64,000 nt of DNA from Flectonema sp. DT1601. Its lineage: Eukaryota; Euglenozoa; Diplonemea; Diplonemida; Diplonemidae. The notes beneath the pieces were generated by a model. The model saw only the letters and a program-made list of their open reading frames with translations, searched no databases and was not told where the DNA came from. Location: assembly GCA_964019425.1 (NCBI GenBank), contig OZ025819.1, positions 968,566 to 1,032,565 of the forward strand, in the 5' to 3' direction. Positions 10,306-20,804 of the stretch are shown one piece after another (positions within the stretch are counted from its first letter, which is position 1; the number at the start of each line of letters is the position of its first letter). The translations under genes and the position numbers were made by a program.

Positions 10306-10908
10306 TTTAGTTCTTCTGAAAGATGTACACTTTTGGCAGTGATCGTTTTTTATTATCTTTTTTTTTTTTTTTGCACCAAAAAACATGCAGCACAGAGAGT
10401 GCTGGCAACACATTCTGTTAATAAGCTGACTTTACAAACAATAAAATAGTTTTTTTTTTTTTTATAGTCATCTTTACTGACAGTCACTACACTGGGAGGT
10501 GCAATTCAGAGATTGGAGGATGGCAACGCTTGTCCGCCGCGTTGGTTTGTCTCCGTCGTTGGATGCCTCTCAAAGCAAGAAGATTTTTTTTTTTGTTGTT
10601 GTTTTTCGTAGATCGTTTTGCTTTTCCTTTTCTTTCAACGTCTCTACATCATAATACTGATGTATTTCATCAGGTCTCAACCTGCCCCGTTTCAGTGACG
10701 AGTGGCAAAGGTTAATCGACCTGTTCACTGATCACTGCTGCGTTCAATTAAATAACAACATCGCTACCTTTGTTGATAAAGAAAAAAAAAAAAAAAAAAA
10801 CATGCGGTTGCTGACCAGACAGCTCCCGAACAATAATACAGTCGTTTTCCGTAAATTAATTTATCGTAATGAAAATGATATAATTAATCTTTCTCTCATC
10901 CCCAAATA
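10306..10908. other. Intergenic, A/T-run-rich, no gene seen
   Basis: Contains T runs near 10362 and 10451 and an A run near 10782-10800. A 61-codon ORF at 10530-10715 is low-complexity and not supported. The stretch ttaatctttctctcatccc before the AG at 10908-10909 is a good polypyrimidine acceptor eight bases before the next ATG. Confidence 0.55.
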
Positions 10909-10916
10909 GGAATAAT

Positions 10917-11330
10917 ATGCAAACTCTTCCAGTCGAAGAAGCAAAGACAGAGCTGAAACGATTCTACGACGAGTATGATGGAAAAGTAAATATTTTAATT
11001 GCAATCGATCACGTTAATAATTCAGAGATTCATGGCTCTGCGATAAATGTAAAAGAATGGGTGATGCAATCTATCTTGACCAGTTGTTTTGAAGCAGGTG
11101 AGGAAGCAGATCCTGAGAAGTTGAGAAGTGTGATTTCAACAACGACGTATGCTTTCGGAGATAAACTTCCTCTTCTGGTTGTTGGGACTAAGGAACATAT
11201 TTTAGTCGCGAGGAGACTTATGAAACAATTCTCACATTTAGAGAAAGGGATGAGATCAAATATCAGAACGTTGATCATTCAGGAACCAGAGCTTTCGTAT
11301 TTCTCACCTCTTCCGTCGTGTCTTCAGTGA
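10917..11330 (+). CDS. Unknown small soluble protein
   Basis: 137 residues, with an ATG eight bases after a strong polypyrimidine-AG. It has no signal peptide or membrane helix. The predicted content is mixed alpha/beta: an N-terminal helix (VEEAKTELKRFYDEY), a hydrophobic strand with VNILIAIDHV, a helix WVMQSILTSCF, a strand LPLLVVGT and a helix VARRLMKQF. The alternation of strands and helices suggests a small alpha/beta fold, but I recognise no family. It could be a conserved lineage-specific protein. Acceptor, ATG context and codon use like its neighbours support it as a real gene. It ends with TGA at 11328-11330. Confidence 0.6.
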   Translation: MQTLPVEEAKTELKRFYDEYDGKVNILIAIDHVNNSEIHGSAINVKEWVMQSILTSCFEAGEEADPEKLRSVISTTTYAFGDKLPLLVVGTKEHILVARRLMKQFSHLEKGMRSNIRTLIIQEPELSYFSPLPSCLQ

Positions 11331-11610
11331 GAAGTTCTCACCAGACTCAGACTCGGTTAGGAAAAGACAGAATTGCAAAAGTGTTTCATTTCTGATCCTC
11401 AGCTTCCGTTTGTTTTACACGGCAGGCAATCCACATTTAGGAAAACAAGAGTTTTGTCTGACTGGTTAATATAATCTTTTTTAGTTTATTACAGAAATCA
11501 CGGAATAAATAAATAAAAAAACTACCCCTCCTCTAACAGTCAACCGCGTGCAACGATCATCTCTACTTATTAAACAGTTTTCCTATTTTTTGGAAATCAT
11601 CAGCAGGAAT

Positions 11611-12486
11611 ATGTCAGTCGAAGACTACTATCCTTTGGAGTATAATTTCCATTTCATAAATCCAGCTCCTCCGGAAAAACAGTTGTGGGAGATGCCTTAT
11701 GAAAATAGAAGGCGATTGGCTAAGGATCCGAGTATTCAAAAACAGCTTCAAGACGATGAGCAATTCGAAGGAATGAATATTGAATTCATCTGGAAAAGGT
11801 TGAAAGAACACACCACTGACAATAGAGAAATGACTCACTCTGACTTTGGGCAATTCCTAAAAGTAAATCAATTGACGTCAGAACATTTAATTAAAAAACT
11901 AACGAAGATATTCGACAAAGACAACACTGGTACAATAAATTCTATTCTCCTCTGTCGTTATCTTCACATCATAATAAATGACCCAAGTGAAGAACTATTT
12001 TGTGTGACTGCTTACGATTGCTATGACAGGTCGCCGATAGAAGAAGAGATTCCTTCCAATTATTTCACAAATGTTCTTAAATTGCAGGACCCGCTCAGCC
12101 AACCTAACAAAAAAGGAAAGAAAAAACAGTCGGATTCTGCAATTGAAAAACAAGGTGACGTAACATTTCTAATGCAGGAAGCATCTAGAAAGTGTTTAAA
12201 AGTTTATCCGAGAGCTGATCCGACTTCTGTTTCTCTCTCAGATTTCAAACGCTGGTGGCAAAAAGACTCGGAGCTTGTTGCTTCCTTCACTCGAACCATA
12301 TTCGAAGTTGTGGCAGCCGTGTACTACACGAAGGACCTTCCAAAGCTACCGAATTCATTCTTTAAATCTCTGCAGCCTGTTGGTGAGCAACCATTCTGTG
12401 ATGCTGACTGGTGGCTGTTGAGAGAATATGAAAAGAAGGGAGCGAACCCTGTCGCTGAAGGAAAACCAAAGCGGAAGAAGAAGTGA
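11611..12486 (+). CDS. EF-hand-like protein with basic C-terminus
   Basis: 291 residues from the ATG at 11611. The frame is open to 11548, but acceptor-like AGs at 11602-11603 and 11605-11606 favour MSVEDYYPLEY as the start. Residues about 88-130 hold two helix-loop-helix-like units. The second has the loop DKDNTGTIN (Asp-Lys-Asp-Asn-x-Gly-x-Ile), a good canonical calcium-binding loop. The first (DNREMTHSDFGQFL) is degenerate. A Lys-rich linker (KKGKKKQ) follows, then a helical region with FKRWWQKD and a C-terminal GKPKRKKK tail that could bind nucleic acid or acidic lipid. It is likely a calcium sensor of unknown partner. Confidence 0.65.
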   Translation: MSVEDYYPLEYNFHFINPAPPEKQLWEMPYENRRRLAKDPSIQKQLQDDEQFEGMNIEFIWKRLKEHTTDNREMTHSDFGQFLKVNQLTSEHLIKKLTKIFDKDNTGTINSILLCRYLHIIINDPSEELFCVTAYDCYDRSPIEEEIPSNYFTNVLKLQDPLSQPNKKGKKKQSDSAIEKQGDVTFLMQEASRKCLKVYPRADPTSVSLSDFKRWWQKDSELVASFTRTIFEVVAAVYYTKDLPKLPNSFFKSLQPVGEQPFCDADWWLLREYEKKGANPVAEGKPKRKKK

Positions 12487-13042
12487 TGTGTTTGTTGATA
12501 ACCCGACTTGGTATCAACTTCCAGAGAGAGTTTACCTGACGAATGTTCATAAGTTCCTTTTTTCGTTACTTTTCGTGTTATTAAATTCAAATTAATAAAT
12601 CTATTTGAAAAAAATTAGTTTTTAGTTCAATTTCGCTGTCGGTCTGTTTCCACATTCTACTCACAAAGCGATACTCTTCATTGTTGAGAAATTGGACGAC
12701 TGTTTTTTAATATTAACTTCCCCCACGTCAGGTTTGGATTAAAAATGGGATCAGTCCCTAGACCCAGGGGTATGCGCCCCAAGTGGAAGAAGAAGAGATT
12801 GAAAAGGTTTGTATTATCACGTGAATGTGAAGCAAAGAGGAAATAAAAAACAAAAAAAACCAACAAACAGATTGAAGCGTCGTAGAAGGAAGATGAGACA
12901 ACGCTCCAAATAGAGTGCAACTCCATCAACGAATCCAACAAACTGAAAGATAAGAACAACTTCGCAATATTTCTACAGATTTAATTATTTTATTAAAAAA
13001 ACTGAACAGTTTTTTTTGTAATTAAAAAGTGTTTCAATACAG
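12487..13042. other. Intergenic, no gene seen
   Basis: 3' untranslated and spacer sequence. The right end gtttcaatacag (AG 13041-13042) is an acceptor three bases before the transporter ATG. The minus-strand ORFs here are low-complexity shadows. Confidence 0.5.
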
Positions 13043-13045
13043 TCG

Positions 13046-14368
13046 ATGGATTCAAATAAATTGAGGAAAAGTTTTATTAAATATGAACAATTACAATATT
13101 CACTTAATCAGTTAATCATAACAACAATGGGAACATCAGGACAAGCAACACCCTCTCTGGGTGAGAACTCTGAGCAACAACAGCAGCAACAGGTTGAAAT
13201 TGAAGTGAAGAAAGAAGAGACTCCTCAGAGACCAAAGTTATGGGGAGTCGAAATCAGATTCTTAGTTCTTCCGCTAATGACTGTTCAGAATGCTGGTGCA
13301 GTTCTGTTAATGAGATCAGTCAGAAGTCTCGAAGAAGAAAGTAATTTCAGTTCACAAACTGCAGTAATTATGCAAGAGCTCATTAAAGGAATAACTTGTA
13401 TTATTATCCTTTTGTATACTGAGGGTACCATTACATCTGCGTGGGGGAATCGTAATGAAGCTCTCAAAACCGTATGTTTAGCATTTTCAACCTTTTAAAT
13501 TTTATAAAATTTAAAAAAAAAAATAATAATAATTACAAAAACAGTCGGTACCAGCTATTCTTTATCTAATTCAGAATAATTTTCAATACATCGCCGCGGG
13601 TATCCTTGACGTTGTTGCTTACACCATCTGTGGACAAACGAAAATCTTGTGGACGGGAGTCCTGAGTGTTGTATGTGTTCTTTTAAATATTTCAAAGAGT
13701 AAGCAGCCTTCGAAATGAAAAACAAACCAACACAACTAACACAGATAATCTTATCAAGAACTCTCTCCCTGAACAGATGGTCTGCGCTACTAATTCTCTG
13801 CGGTGGTGTAATTTTAGTTAATTTGGGAGGAAAAGAAAACGCTGAAAGACAAGCCATTGAAATATCGAGTGCTCAGAGAATGGTTGGCGTGTTTTTTATG
13901 GTCACGGCAGCTGCATGTTCATCACTGGCGGGAGTGTACTTTGAAAAGATTCTGAAGGAATGTAAAGTCAGCTTGTGGACTAGAAACTTACAACTTGCAG
14001 TCTACTCCGTATTAACAGGTGTTGTTGGTCTTTACTACTCTACTAAAGATAGAGAACAAATCCTGACTGATGGATTCTTTTACGGTTACACAAAGCTAAC
14101 GTGGACTTGTATCTTAATGAACGCCTTTGGAGGTCTTCTCGTAGGCTGCGTCATCAAATACGCTGATGCCGTTCTGAAGGATGTTTCGATTGGTGCCTCT
14201 CTTTGCTTGTCTACTTTGGGTTCAGTCTTCTTATTCGGCTACCAGTTACAATTCTTAGTTGTCGTCGGTGCTTTGTTTGTTCTTTACGCTGTTTTCGTCT
14301 ACAGCGGTACAGCTCCTAGTCCTTGTGACTGCGTGCAAACAGAATCCACTGAACAACCAAAGAAGTGA
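13046..14368 (+). CDS. Nucleotide-sugar transporter, SLC35A-like, three exons
   Basis: Exons 13046-13471, 13545-13670 and 13745-14368 join in frame to 391 codons. The protein is a multi-helix Golgi antiporter exchanging a nucleotide sugar for the nucleoside monophosphate. The N-terminus is a cytosolic Gln/Glu-rich tail. The first helices follow FLVLPLMTVQNAGAVLLMR. Exon 2 carries the hallmark of the family, PAILYLIQNNFQYIA, followed by GILDVVAYTICGQTKIL, like the PA-x-x-Y-x-x-QNN and Q-x-KI motifs of UDP-galactose, UDP-GlcNAc and CMP-sialate carriers. Exon 3 has the GVYFEKILK helix and a last helix before a Cys-rich tail. The substrate cannot be chosen from the sequence. Without removing the introns the frame is broken by stops, so the splicing is well supported. 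Confidence 0.85.
13472..13544 (+). other. Spliceosomal intron 1 of the SLC35-like gene (73 nt)
   Basis: It begins GTATGT and ends TACAAAAACAG. It lies in phase 0 between AAA-ACC and TCG-GTA. Removing it joins EALKT to SVPAILYLIQNN, exactly the family motif. It is A/T-rich and contains stops in frame. Confidence 0.85.
13671..13744 (+). other. Spliceosomal intron 2 of the SLC35-like gene (74 nt)
   Basis: It begins GTATGT and ends CAACTAACACAG, with a good branch-point-like CTAAC just before the acceptor. It is in phase 0. Removal joins TGVLSV to IILSRTLSLNRW, which restores the helix expected after the QTKIL motif. Confidence 0.85.
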
Positions 14369-15319
14369 TTTTTCCAACGAGGAAAGTAGATATTCGAAGG
14401 TGCATTTCCCCCCCCCTTTTTCTGTCACCCGATCGCAAGGACAGAGAAAGCGTCAATAAACAAGTAAATAGTTTACTGTTTTTTTTAAAAGAAAAAGAGG
14501 TTAGCAAATATGACGTCCGTTGGAAGTTTAGACAAGCTGCTTTTTGTGTTTTAAGCAGAAAGTGGTTAGCGTATCTGATGTATGCGGCACTTAAGCATTG
14601 GAAACAAAAATCCAGCTAGTCAGCCAAGACCGAAAAAAAAAAGCGAAAAACAAAAAAAAGGAATGGAATATACTTTTGAGATATTTATATCATTTTCTGT
14701 TGAGTTAATTCTTTGTGAGCGTGAGTTGAGATGAAAAAGAAAGAATAAAAAAAAAAAATGTAAGGGACTGGAATTCAACAATTTTGCTGTAGTGAGACAT
14801 TTTCATTAAGTTTCTTGTCCCTTTTCAAAAATAAGCATCAGTTTATAACCTTTTCCGTGCTGCCTGTTGAAATCCATTAATTTACAATGGGTAAATAGAA
14901 TTCTTTTTTTTCTTGTTAGTTGTTTTTTGGGTGTAAGTGTCATCATCGTTAGGTAGCAAAAAAAAAAAAAAAAATTGCCCGCAACTCGTTGTGCAAAGCA
15001 GTTTTTTTTTAATTTTTTATTTTATACACACTCCCCTGATTTTGTTTTTTCTTCATTTTCCATTTTTATAAGAATGTGAAATTATGGTTTTTTTTTTCTT
15101 TTCTCCCTTTTTTTTTCTCTTAATTACTACTAGTATTGTAAGAACGAAAAAGGAATGTCAGCAGCACGTAAACCTCCTTTAGCTTTATATCAGTTTGAGT
15201 CGGTTCACGGGTTTCGTGCACAAACAAAAACTTGCACATACGAAGTCGGAGAAGAAATTATTCAGATTAGTTTAGTATTACTGTCTGCGATCAACAAAAT
15301 ACTAAGGCTTTATCTGAAT

Positions 15320-15353
<34 letters not shown>

Positions 15354-15642
15354 TTGTGTTATTCGCAGCAATGCCGTTTTCTTTCATCCAAATTGACAGC
15401 CAACTTTTGATGAATGAAATCAAATTGTTTCCTTCAATCTCGTTAAGCAAAAAAAATAAGCAAAACACTGATTCAAGTGTGTCGCTGGAATACTGCAAGT
15501 TGAAAATAATTTCTTTTTGCGTGACGTTGTTTTGATGCTTTGCACATACAAAAAACGGACAGTTTACTTCCTTTGCGCTTGAAGCCTAAAAAGCTAGTTA
15601 TCGGGTTCTGCGAGAGAGTAATTTATTTTTCACATTTTTCAG
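14369..15642. other. Intergenic with long A/T runs; splice acceptor at right end
   Basis: About 1.3 kb with an A run near 14960-14974, T runs near 15003 and a run of about 31 T near 15319-15350. A 126-codon ORF at 15155-15535 runs through the T tract as poly-Phe and is not credible. The right end has tttttcacatttttcag (AG 15641-15642), a strong acceptor 33 bases before the cyclin ATG. Confidence 0.6.
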
Positions 15643-15675
15643 TTTAAATTTTAAACAACACAAAATTACTTAGAA

Positions 15676-16383
15676 ATGTCTACCATCGAAGTTGTTGGGT
15701 CCTTCCTCGACAGTCTCTGTGAGAGTAATGAACAGCAATGTTATGCCGATACTGATCCGACTGTCTTTGATGCTGAACAATCTCCTGAGATAACACCATC
15801 GGGGTATTTAAATTTATTACAAAAAGGATTCAAGTGCTCACACGAGTGTTCTGTGATGGCGGTGATATATCTGCAGAGCAGCGGTATTATTGTTTGTCAA
15901 CGAAACGTGCACAGATTGTTGTTAGGGTGTTTACTGTTGGCAGCTAAGGTGAGAGAAGACTTTTATTACAGCAATCTTTACTACGCTCACACTGGTGGTG
16001 TTGAGTTGTCTGAAATCACTCGAATTGAGGGATCTTTGTTAACACTTTTAGATTGGGATCTTGGAGTCGATCGGGAACTCTACGATATGAAGTTACTACA
16101 GCTGACCAGCTCACAGAGTCGCTCACCAAGCATTGCCAGTTCGAGTTACTTCTCTGCTTGCTCAGACTTTTCGTTATCAGTTACAAGTACTCCAATGGAC
16201 TTTGAGTCTCCTCCTTGTACTCCTTCAAGTTCGTGTGTTGACTTTGATTTAATGGGTGAATACTACTCTCCTCCATTTGAACCAATTGATACTTTACAAG
16301 ACTCGCCTCGCCGTCGAAAAAGTTCTCTTTCGGTGACAGTTGCTAACTACATTTTGAAATGTTTTTGTGTCGGTGGACGATAA
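15676..16383 (+). CDS. PHO80-like (P/U-type) cyclin
   Basis: 235 residues with a single cyclin box at about 40-135. Diagnostic stretches are VMAVIYLQSSG (helix 1), NVHRLLLGCLLLAAKVRED (helix 3, with the conserved Lys of the cyclin/CDK interface), YYSNLYYAHTGGVEL and EITRIEGSLLTLLDWDLGV (helix 5). This order is that of PHO80/Pcl, plant CYCU and kinetoplastid CYC2-type cyclins, not of A/B cyclins. It should bind and direct a cyclin-dependent kinase. The C-terminal about 95 residues are Ser/Pro-rich with several SP or TP sites (STPMD, ESPPCTPS, QDSPRRRKS), likely phosphorylated. It ends with TAA at 16381-16383. Confidence 0.85.
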   Translation: MSTIEVVGSFLDSLCESNEQQCYADTDPTVFDAEQSPEITPSGYLNLLQKGFKCSHECSVMAVIYLQSSGIIVCQRNVHRLLLGCLLLAAKVREDFYYSNLYYAHTGGVELSEITRIEGSLLTLLDWDLGVDRELYDMKLLQLTSSQSRSPSIASSSYFSACSDFSLSVTSTPMDFESPPCTPSSSCVDFDLMGEYYSPPFEPIDTLQDSPRRRKSSLSVTVANYILKCFCVGGR

Positions 16384-18077
16384 GTCGAAGTGTCAATCAT
16401 TCCCCGACGCATAGGTGCTGAAATTGTTCCTTCTTTACAATATATTGATTCTTGGACTGACAAGAAGTTTTCAATTGTTTGTTTAGTTTTCTGCAGAACA
16501 ATCCTTCCCACGGATGACTCTTGAGTCGTTGAGGATTGCAGTTAATCAGGAACAGCACGTTGTTGGGGTAAAGACGAACATTTGGTAGAAAGAATAGGTA
16601 ATGGAAATTAGAAAGAAAATAAAAAAAAAAGATAAAAAAAAGAAGAAATCAGAGTTAGCTTGAAGAGGTTAATGCTGTGCTCTCCGCTGTGAAGTCAGAT
16701 TATGGAGAAGCCTGCTACCCTTGTTAGTTAGTTGTGAAGCAATCTTTCGTAATACCTCTCTTCAGTCGAAACCTTCGGGTTCGGCATTTCAGTTATTTTT
16801 ATCATTCTGTTCTTGTTTTAGTTCAAAAAGATAATGAGCGTTAACCTTATGTGGCCTCGACCACTGTGGTAATACTCCCCCTTTTGTTTTTTTTAATTTT
16901 TTTATATTAAGCAGACAGCTACTTGTGAAGCATAAAGCTAAAAGAGGACGACACACTTCCTAATAAACAACTTAACGGATTGTTGATGTGCACAACAAAA
17001 AGTTTTTCTGATTTTATTCTTTTCGGATAGTGTTCCTGCCTAGTTTTTTTTTTTTCTTTTTTTACCTTTCTTATCCGGTAACTAATGAAACTTTGGTTAC
17101 GGGGATTTGTCAAAAAAATTCAGCTTAGCGGTGCTGTGCACCCGACCAATCATCTCTCCCGCCCGATTACTGTTAACGTTTGTTTTCCATTTTTATTTCT
17201 CAGTTGTGAGCTGATATCGGAAAGTAATCAATCGGTTTAGTCGTTGTTCCCTAACTTTACGTCCTAATTGAATAGCCATTTTGAAGTGAAATATAACAAC
17301 TTGTGTTCTTCAGCACCCTTCTTCCCATGCTGTAAAATGAGTGTCTTAGTTTCTCTTGTTTTCGATTTAAGTTCTGGTGTCTGAGTTGAAAATTGTTGTC
17401 GACCTATTTAACGAAATTAATAAGAAGTTCAGTTGATTGATTCTCTGCTTACTTTCCCTCTTTCATTTCGTAAGGATAATGTTTCTGATAGAATCAGATT
17501 TGTTAAGTGCATCCTACGGATTGATAAAGGAGGTGACGATAGTGTACGCTTTCGGATACCACCACCACACCCGTCTAATTCCCTGATTTTATCGCCAATT
17601 GCGACATCTCATTTCTCATAGTCCCTTATTGCTTTTTGTTATTTGTTTACAGAGAAGCCTTTGACAACGAAAGCAATCTATTAAGGTTTTCTTTTTTTTG
17701 TTGTTGAGGTGCTTATCTTACTGAACCATAGTGACTGGTAAGAAAAGTATAAGGTTATTCTCTTTTTTTGTTTTCTTTTTCTTTTTTTTTTTTTTGTATG
17801 TTTTTTTTTTTTTAAAAAAAATTCTTTTATTCCATTCTATCACTTCCCAAAGGGTATAAACTTTTTGAATACATAAAAAGGTGCCGAGTAACTTACGTGG
17901 TGTGACGCCCGTATGTGAAATTTGATGTTAACTAATTAAATAAGTGTAGTAGTAGTTTAACTGAACCATGTCCCCACCTATCCTTTCCTCCCTGCTGTGA
18001 TATTCCCACACGCAGTTAGGGACCGTTTTTGTTATTCGTACTACTCTATTGAAATATGGTAGCTGTTTGTTTTTTCT

Positions 18078-18110
<33 letters not shown>

Positions 18111-18372
18111 TTTTTTTCCGGATTTGTTGTTGAGGATAATTGTAACCTTTGCTTCAACCAACTTGATGGAGCTGTTACGCATTCACGAAAACGTCTTTCA
18201 GCCTCACTAGTCAATCATCCTTCCCATTTTATCATTTCGTAATATAACAACCAATGTTTCGAGAAAAGAAAAGAAAAGAAAAGAAAAGAAAAAAAAAGAA
18301 AGATTTTGTATTCACTACTTGCAAATTTGCGTCGTCGGTTGCACTCATGTCACATGAATGACACAAATTATT

Positions 18373-18412
<40 letters not shown>

Positions 18413-20795
18413 TATAACATTTCATCGCAAAGATAAAAATCAATAATTAATCAAAGTTGCAATACTTTCTAACTATTTACTTTTTCGCAGTCTCTTTCTG
18501 CTGGGAATTGCTGCTATCTCCACTTGCTCGTGGGTATACCTTTTCTCCCATATTTCCCATATTTGAGTAACATTGTACGAACGAACTTACGGAGCCAGAG
18601 AAAAGCTACATTTCATTTCTTCTTCTTCTTCCTTTTTTTTCTTTTTTTCTTTTTGTAAGGTATACATGTGGTATACATTGTCTTGCTTTCTATTACGCTA
18701 ACACCTCATCATCTTGTTGGTGTTGTTTATTTTTATGACAATTGGTGTTGTGTGTAATCCAAGAGTTGCAGGCACCCACTGTCCTGTTGTATTTTTTGTT
18801 CTGTTTACTACCGGTATCAGCTTACCCGGATGCAATAAAAATTTATTTTGATATTTCCTCCCGTGGCTGTATTATTACGTATTATATGTTGCTTGCCACG
18901 GGGATCAGATTGGCGTAGTGACAGTGCATAGCACGCCTTCTTTGGAACAGTTTTCCTTTTTAATTTATTTTGTCAGAAACTAGGTCTGAACCAAGCAGCC
19001 ACAACCATTGTAAAAGGTGCAAGTTATAGATCTTCCTTTTGAGGGATAGTTAAGCGGTTCAAACTTGATACAAGCTTTGTTCCGCTCTGTTCGTTGAGTG
19101 TGTTGTAGGTACTTGGCATTGACTTTATATTTTTGCATTCTTTTTTTTTTTCTTCTCGATATCACTTCCCCAGTTTATGTTTAAAAAGCATAGTCTACTT
19201 GAAATCGCCAAGTTCTTGAGCTACATCTGCATAGAGCTCATGAATCGAATCGAACGCTGATAAGAATAAATTTGAAAACCGCCTTTTTTTTTTTTTTTTT
19301 GGGAACTAGTGATGCACCTCTTGTGCCTCCAACACCAATTTCATTTTGAATTGAAATAAATGTGAACAGACAAACGTACCATTCATTAACCACAGTGAAC
19401 AGTGGGAACAGAAACCGAACTGCTGGGCAATTGAGCAAATGAATTTTCATAACTTTGCGTAAGTCGTTCTCTCTCCTCATCTCTTCCACCCAATGTCTTT
19501 CACAATGTATTTATCATTAGCAAACATTAGCGTAGGAACGAAGCTTTACTTAGAATATCAGAGTCTTTTCGTAGAAAGAAATAAGCAAGCCTGGGAAAAG
19601 AAAATTGGCTTTGGCATATTATGTGGAAGAGTTTATTGATATTTAGGCGTGAAGAAGTTGCTAGTGCTGCGGGGCAGTATTGTTTACGTTTGGCACTTCA
19701 CGTCGTGAAAATGAACTAGGAACGGAACTGGAATGAATTTGAACACGCAAATGAAAATTTACGTGAACCAACCAACCAACAGGTGAATAACTGTGAACTT
19801 CATTAAAACATTTACACCAAGGAATCGAACCAACTTTGTGAACAACTACATCGTGTCAACATTATGTGTTTATCAGGAGAATCGGAGCGAGACCTCCGTG
19901 TACTTGCACTGCAAACGTAACTCGCAATTAACACTACACTAGTTCTTCATCCTTCTGAGTAACTCAAGTACTCGGCAGTCGAGATACACATTATGTGATA
20001 CTTGTGTGTCATCATCAGGAAACCTGGAGACCAGTAAGCCGTGATTATTGGAACTTAATCATAAATAAATAAATAATTTTTAAACGAACGTGAACTGTTG
20101 ATGATTATTTTTCTTTTTTATTTATAAGAACGGAACTTGTGAAACAATATTTCTTCGAAATACTCCCTCGAGGAGCGAAGTAAGGAATCTCTCTCCGACT
20201 TGTTCAACTAATAAAAGCCAATCTTTTAGAACGTGAGTATTAATACTTGTAATGTTTTCTTACACCGCCTTCTTCTTACACTTTTTCAATATAGCTCTTT
20301 TCTTTTCACTTAGTTGTTTTATTTAAGAAAGCAAAACTGTAGAGAGACACTGTTACAAACATCTCACAGGAACTCTCTCAGTCGGGTGAGTAGTTTTGCA
20401 TTTTTTAACAGTCTTGGGGGCTAATGTCACAGGTCTTCAACTAAGTTCGGTTTCTTTTTCGCATTTTTGGGTTCTCGCCTACTTGCTCTTTGAGAAGTTA
20501 GTAGGATTTGAACTTGAAATGTATTTAGTTGATGCAAGTACGAGAGTAGGTGGTACTTGGCATTTTAACCACAAACTGAAAAGCTTCTCCTACTCACGAA
20601 TCCTCCTTTCTGCACAAGAAACCCACTCCTGAAGGTTCTGGTTACATGAACCTTTGAATCATACCTCCTTGAATAACAATTTGAACTATGCACCAGGATT
20701 TTATGTCTTTCCTTTCCCAGGCAAATGCGCATGTCTTCGACTCTAAAATATGATGTTTTAGCTGTCTTGTTTTTATTAATCAAGCAATCCTTTCA
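16384..20795. other. 4.4-kb gene-poor, low-complexity stretch
   Basis: I find no protein domain on either strand. It has many A and T runs (near 17788, 18078-18110, 18373-18409, 19285), an AAAAG repeat near 18263-18295 and TCTTCTTCTTCC near 18618. Two donor-like sites precede the next gene (gtgagtat at 20233 and gtgagtag at 20386), and the acceptor atcctttcag ends at 20796, so part of the right end may be 5'UTR exons of that gene. Structured RNA genes cannot be excluded by eye. Confidence 0.5.
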
Positions 20796-20796
20796 G
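20386..20796 (+). other. Possible 5'UTR intron before the MIB/HERC2 gene
   Basis: A donor GTGAGTAG at 20386 and an acceptor caatcctttcag ending at 20796 bracket 411 bases containing no plausible coding sequence. The ATG is at 20805, eight bases after the acceptor. Alternatively, the acceptor receives a spliced leader in trans. The sequence alone does not decide. Confidence 0.4.
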
Positions 20797-20804
20797 AATA
20801 CACA

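Noticed and set aside
15155-15535. 126-codon ORF through the T tract
   Set aside because: Its core is poly-Phe from a T run, and similar runs occur throughout the spacers.
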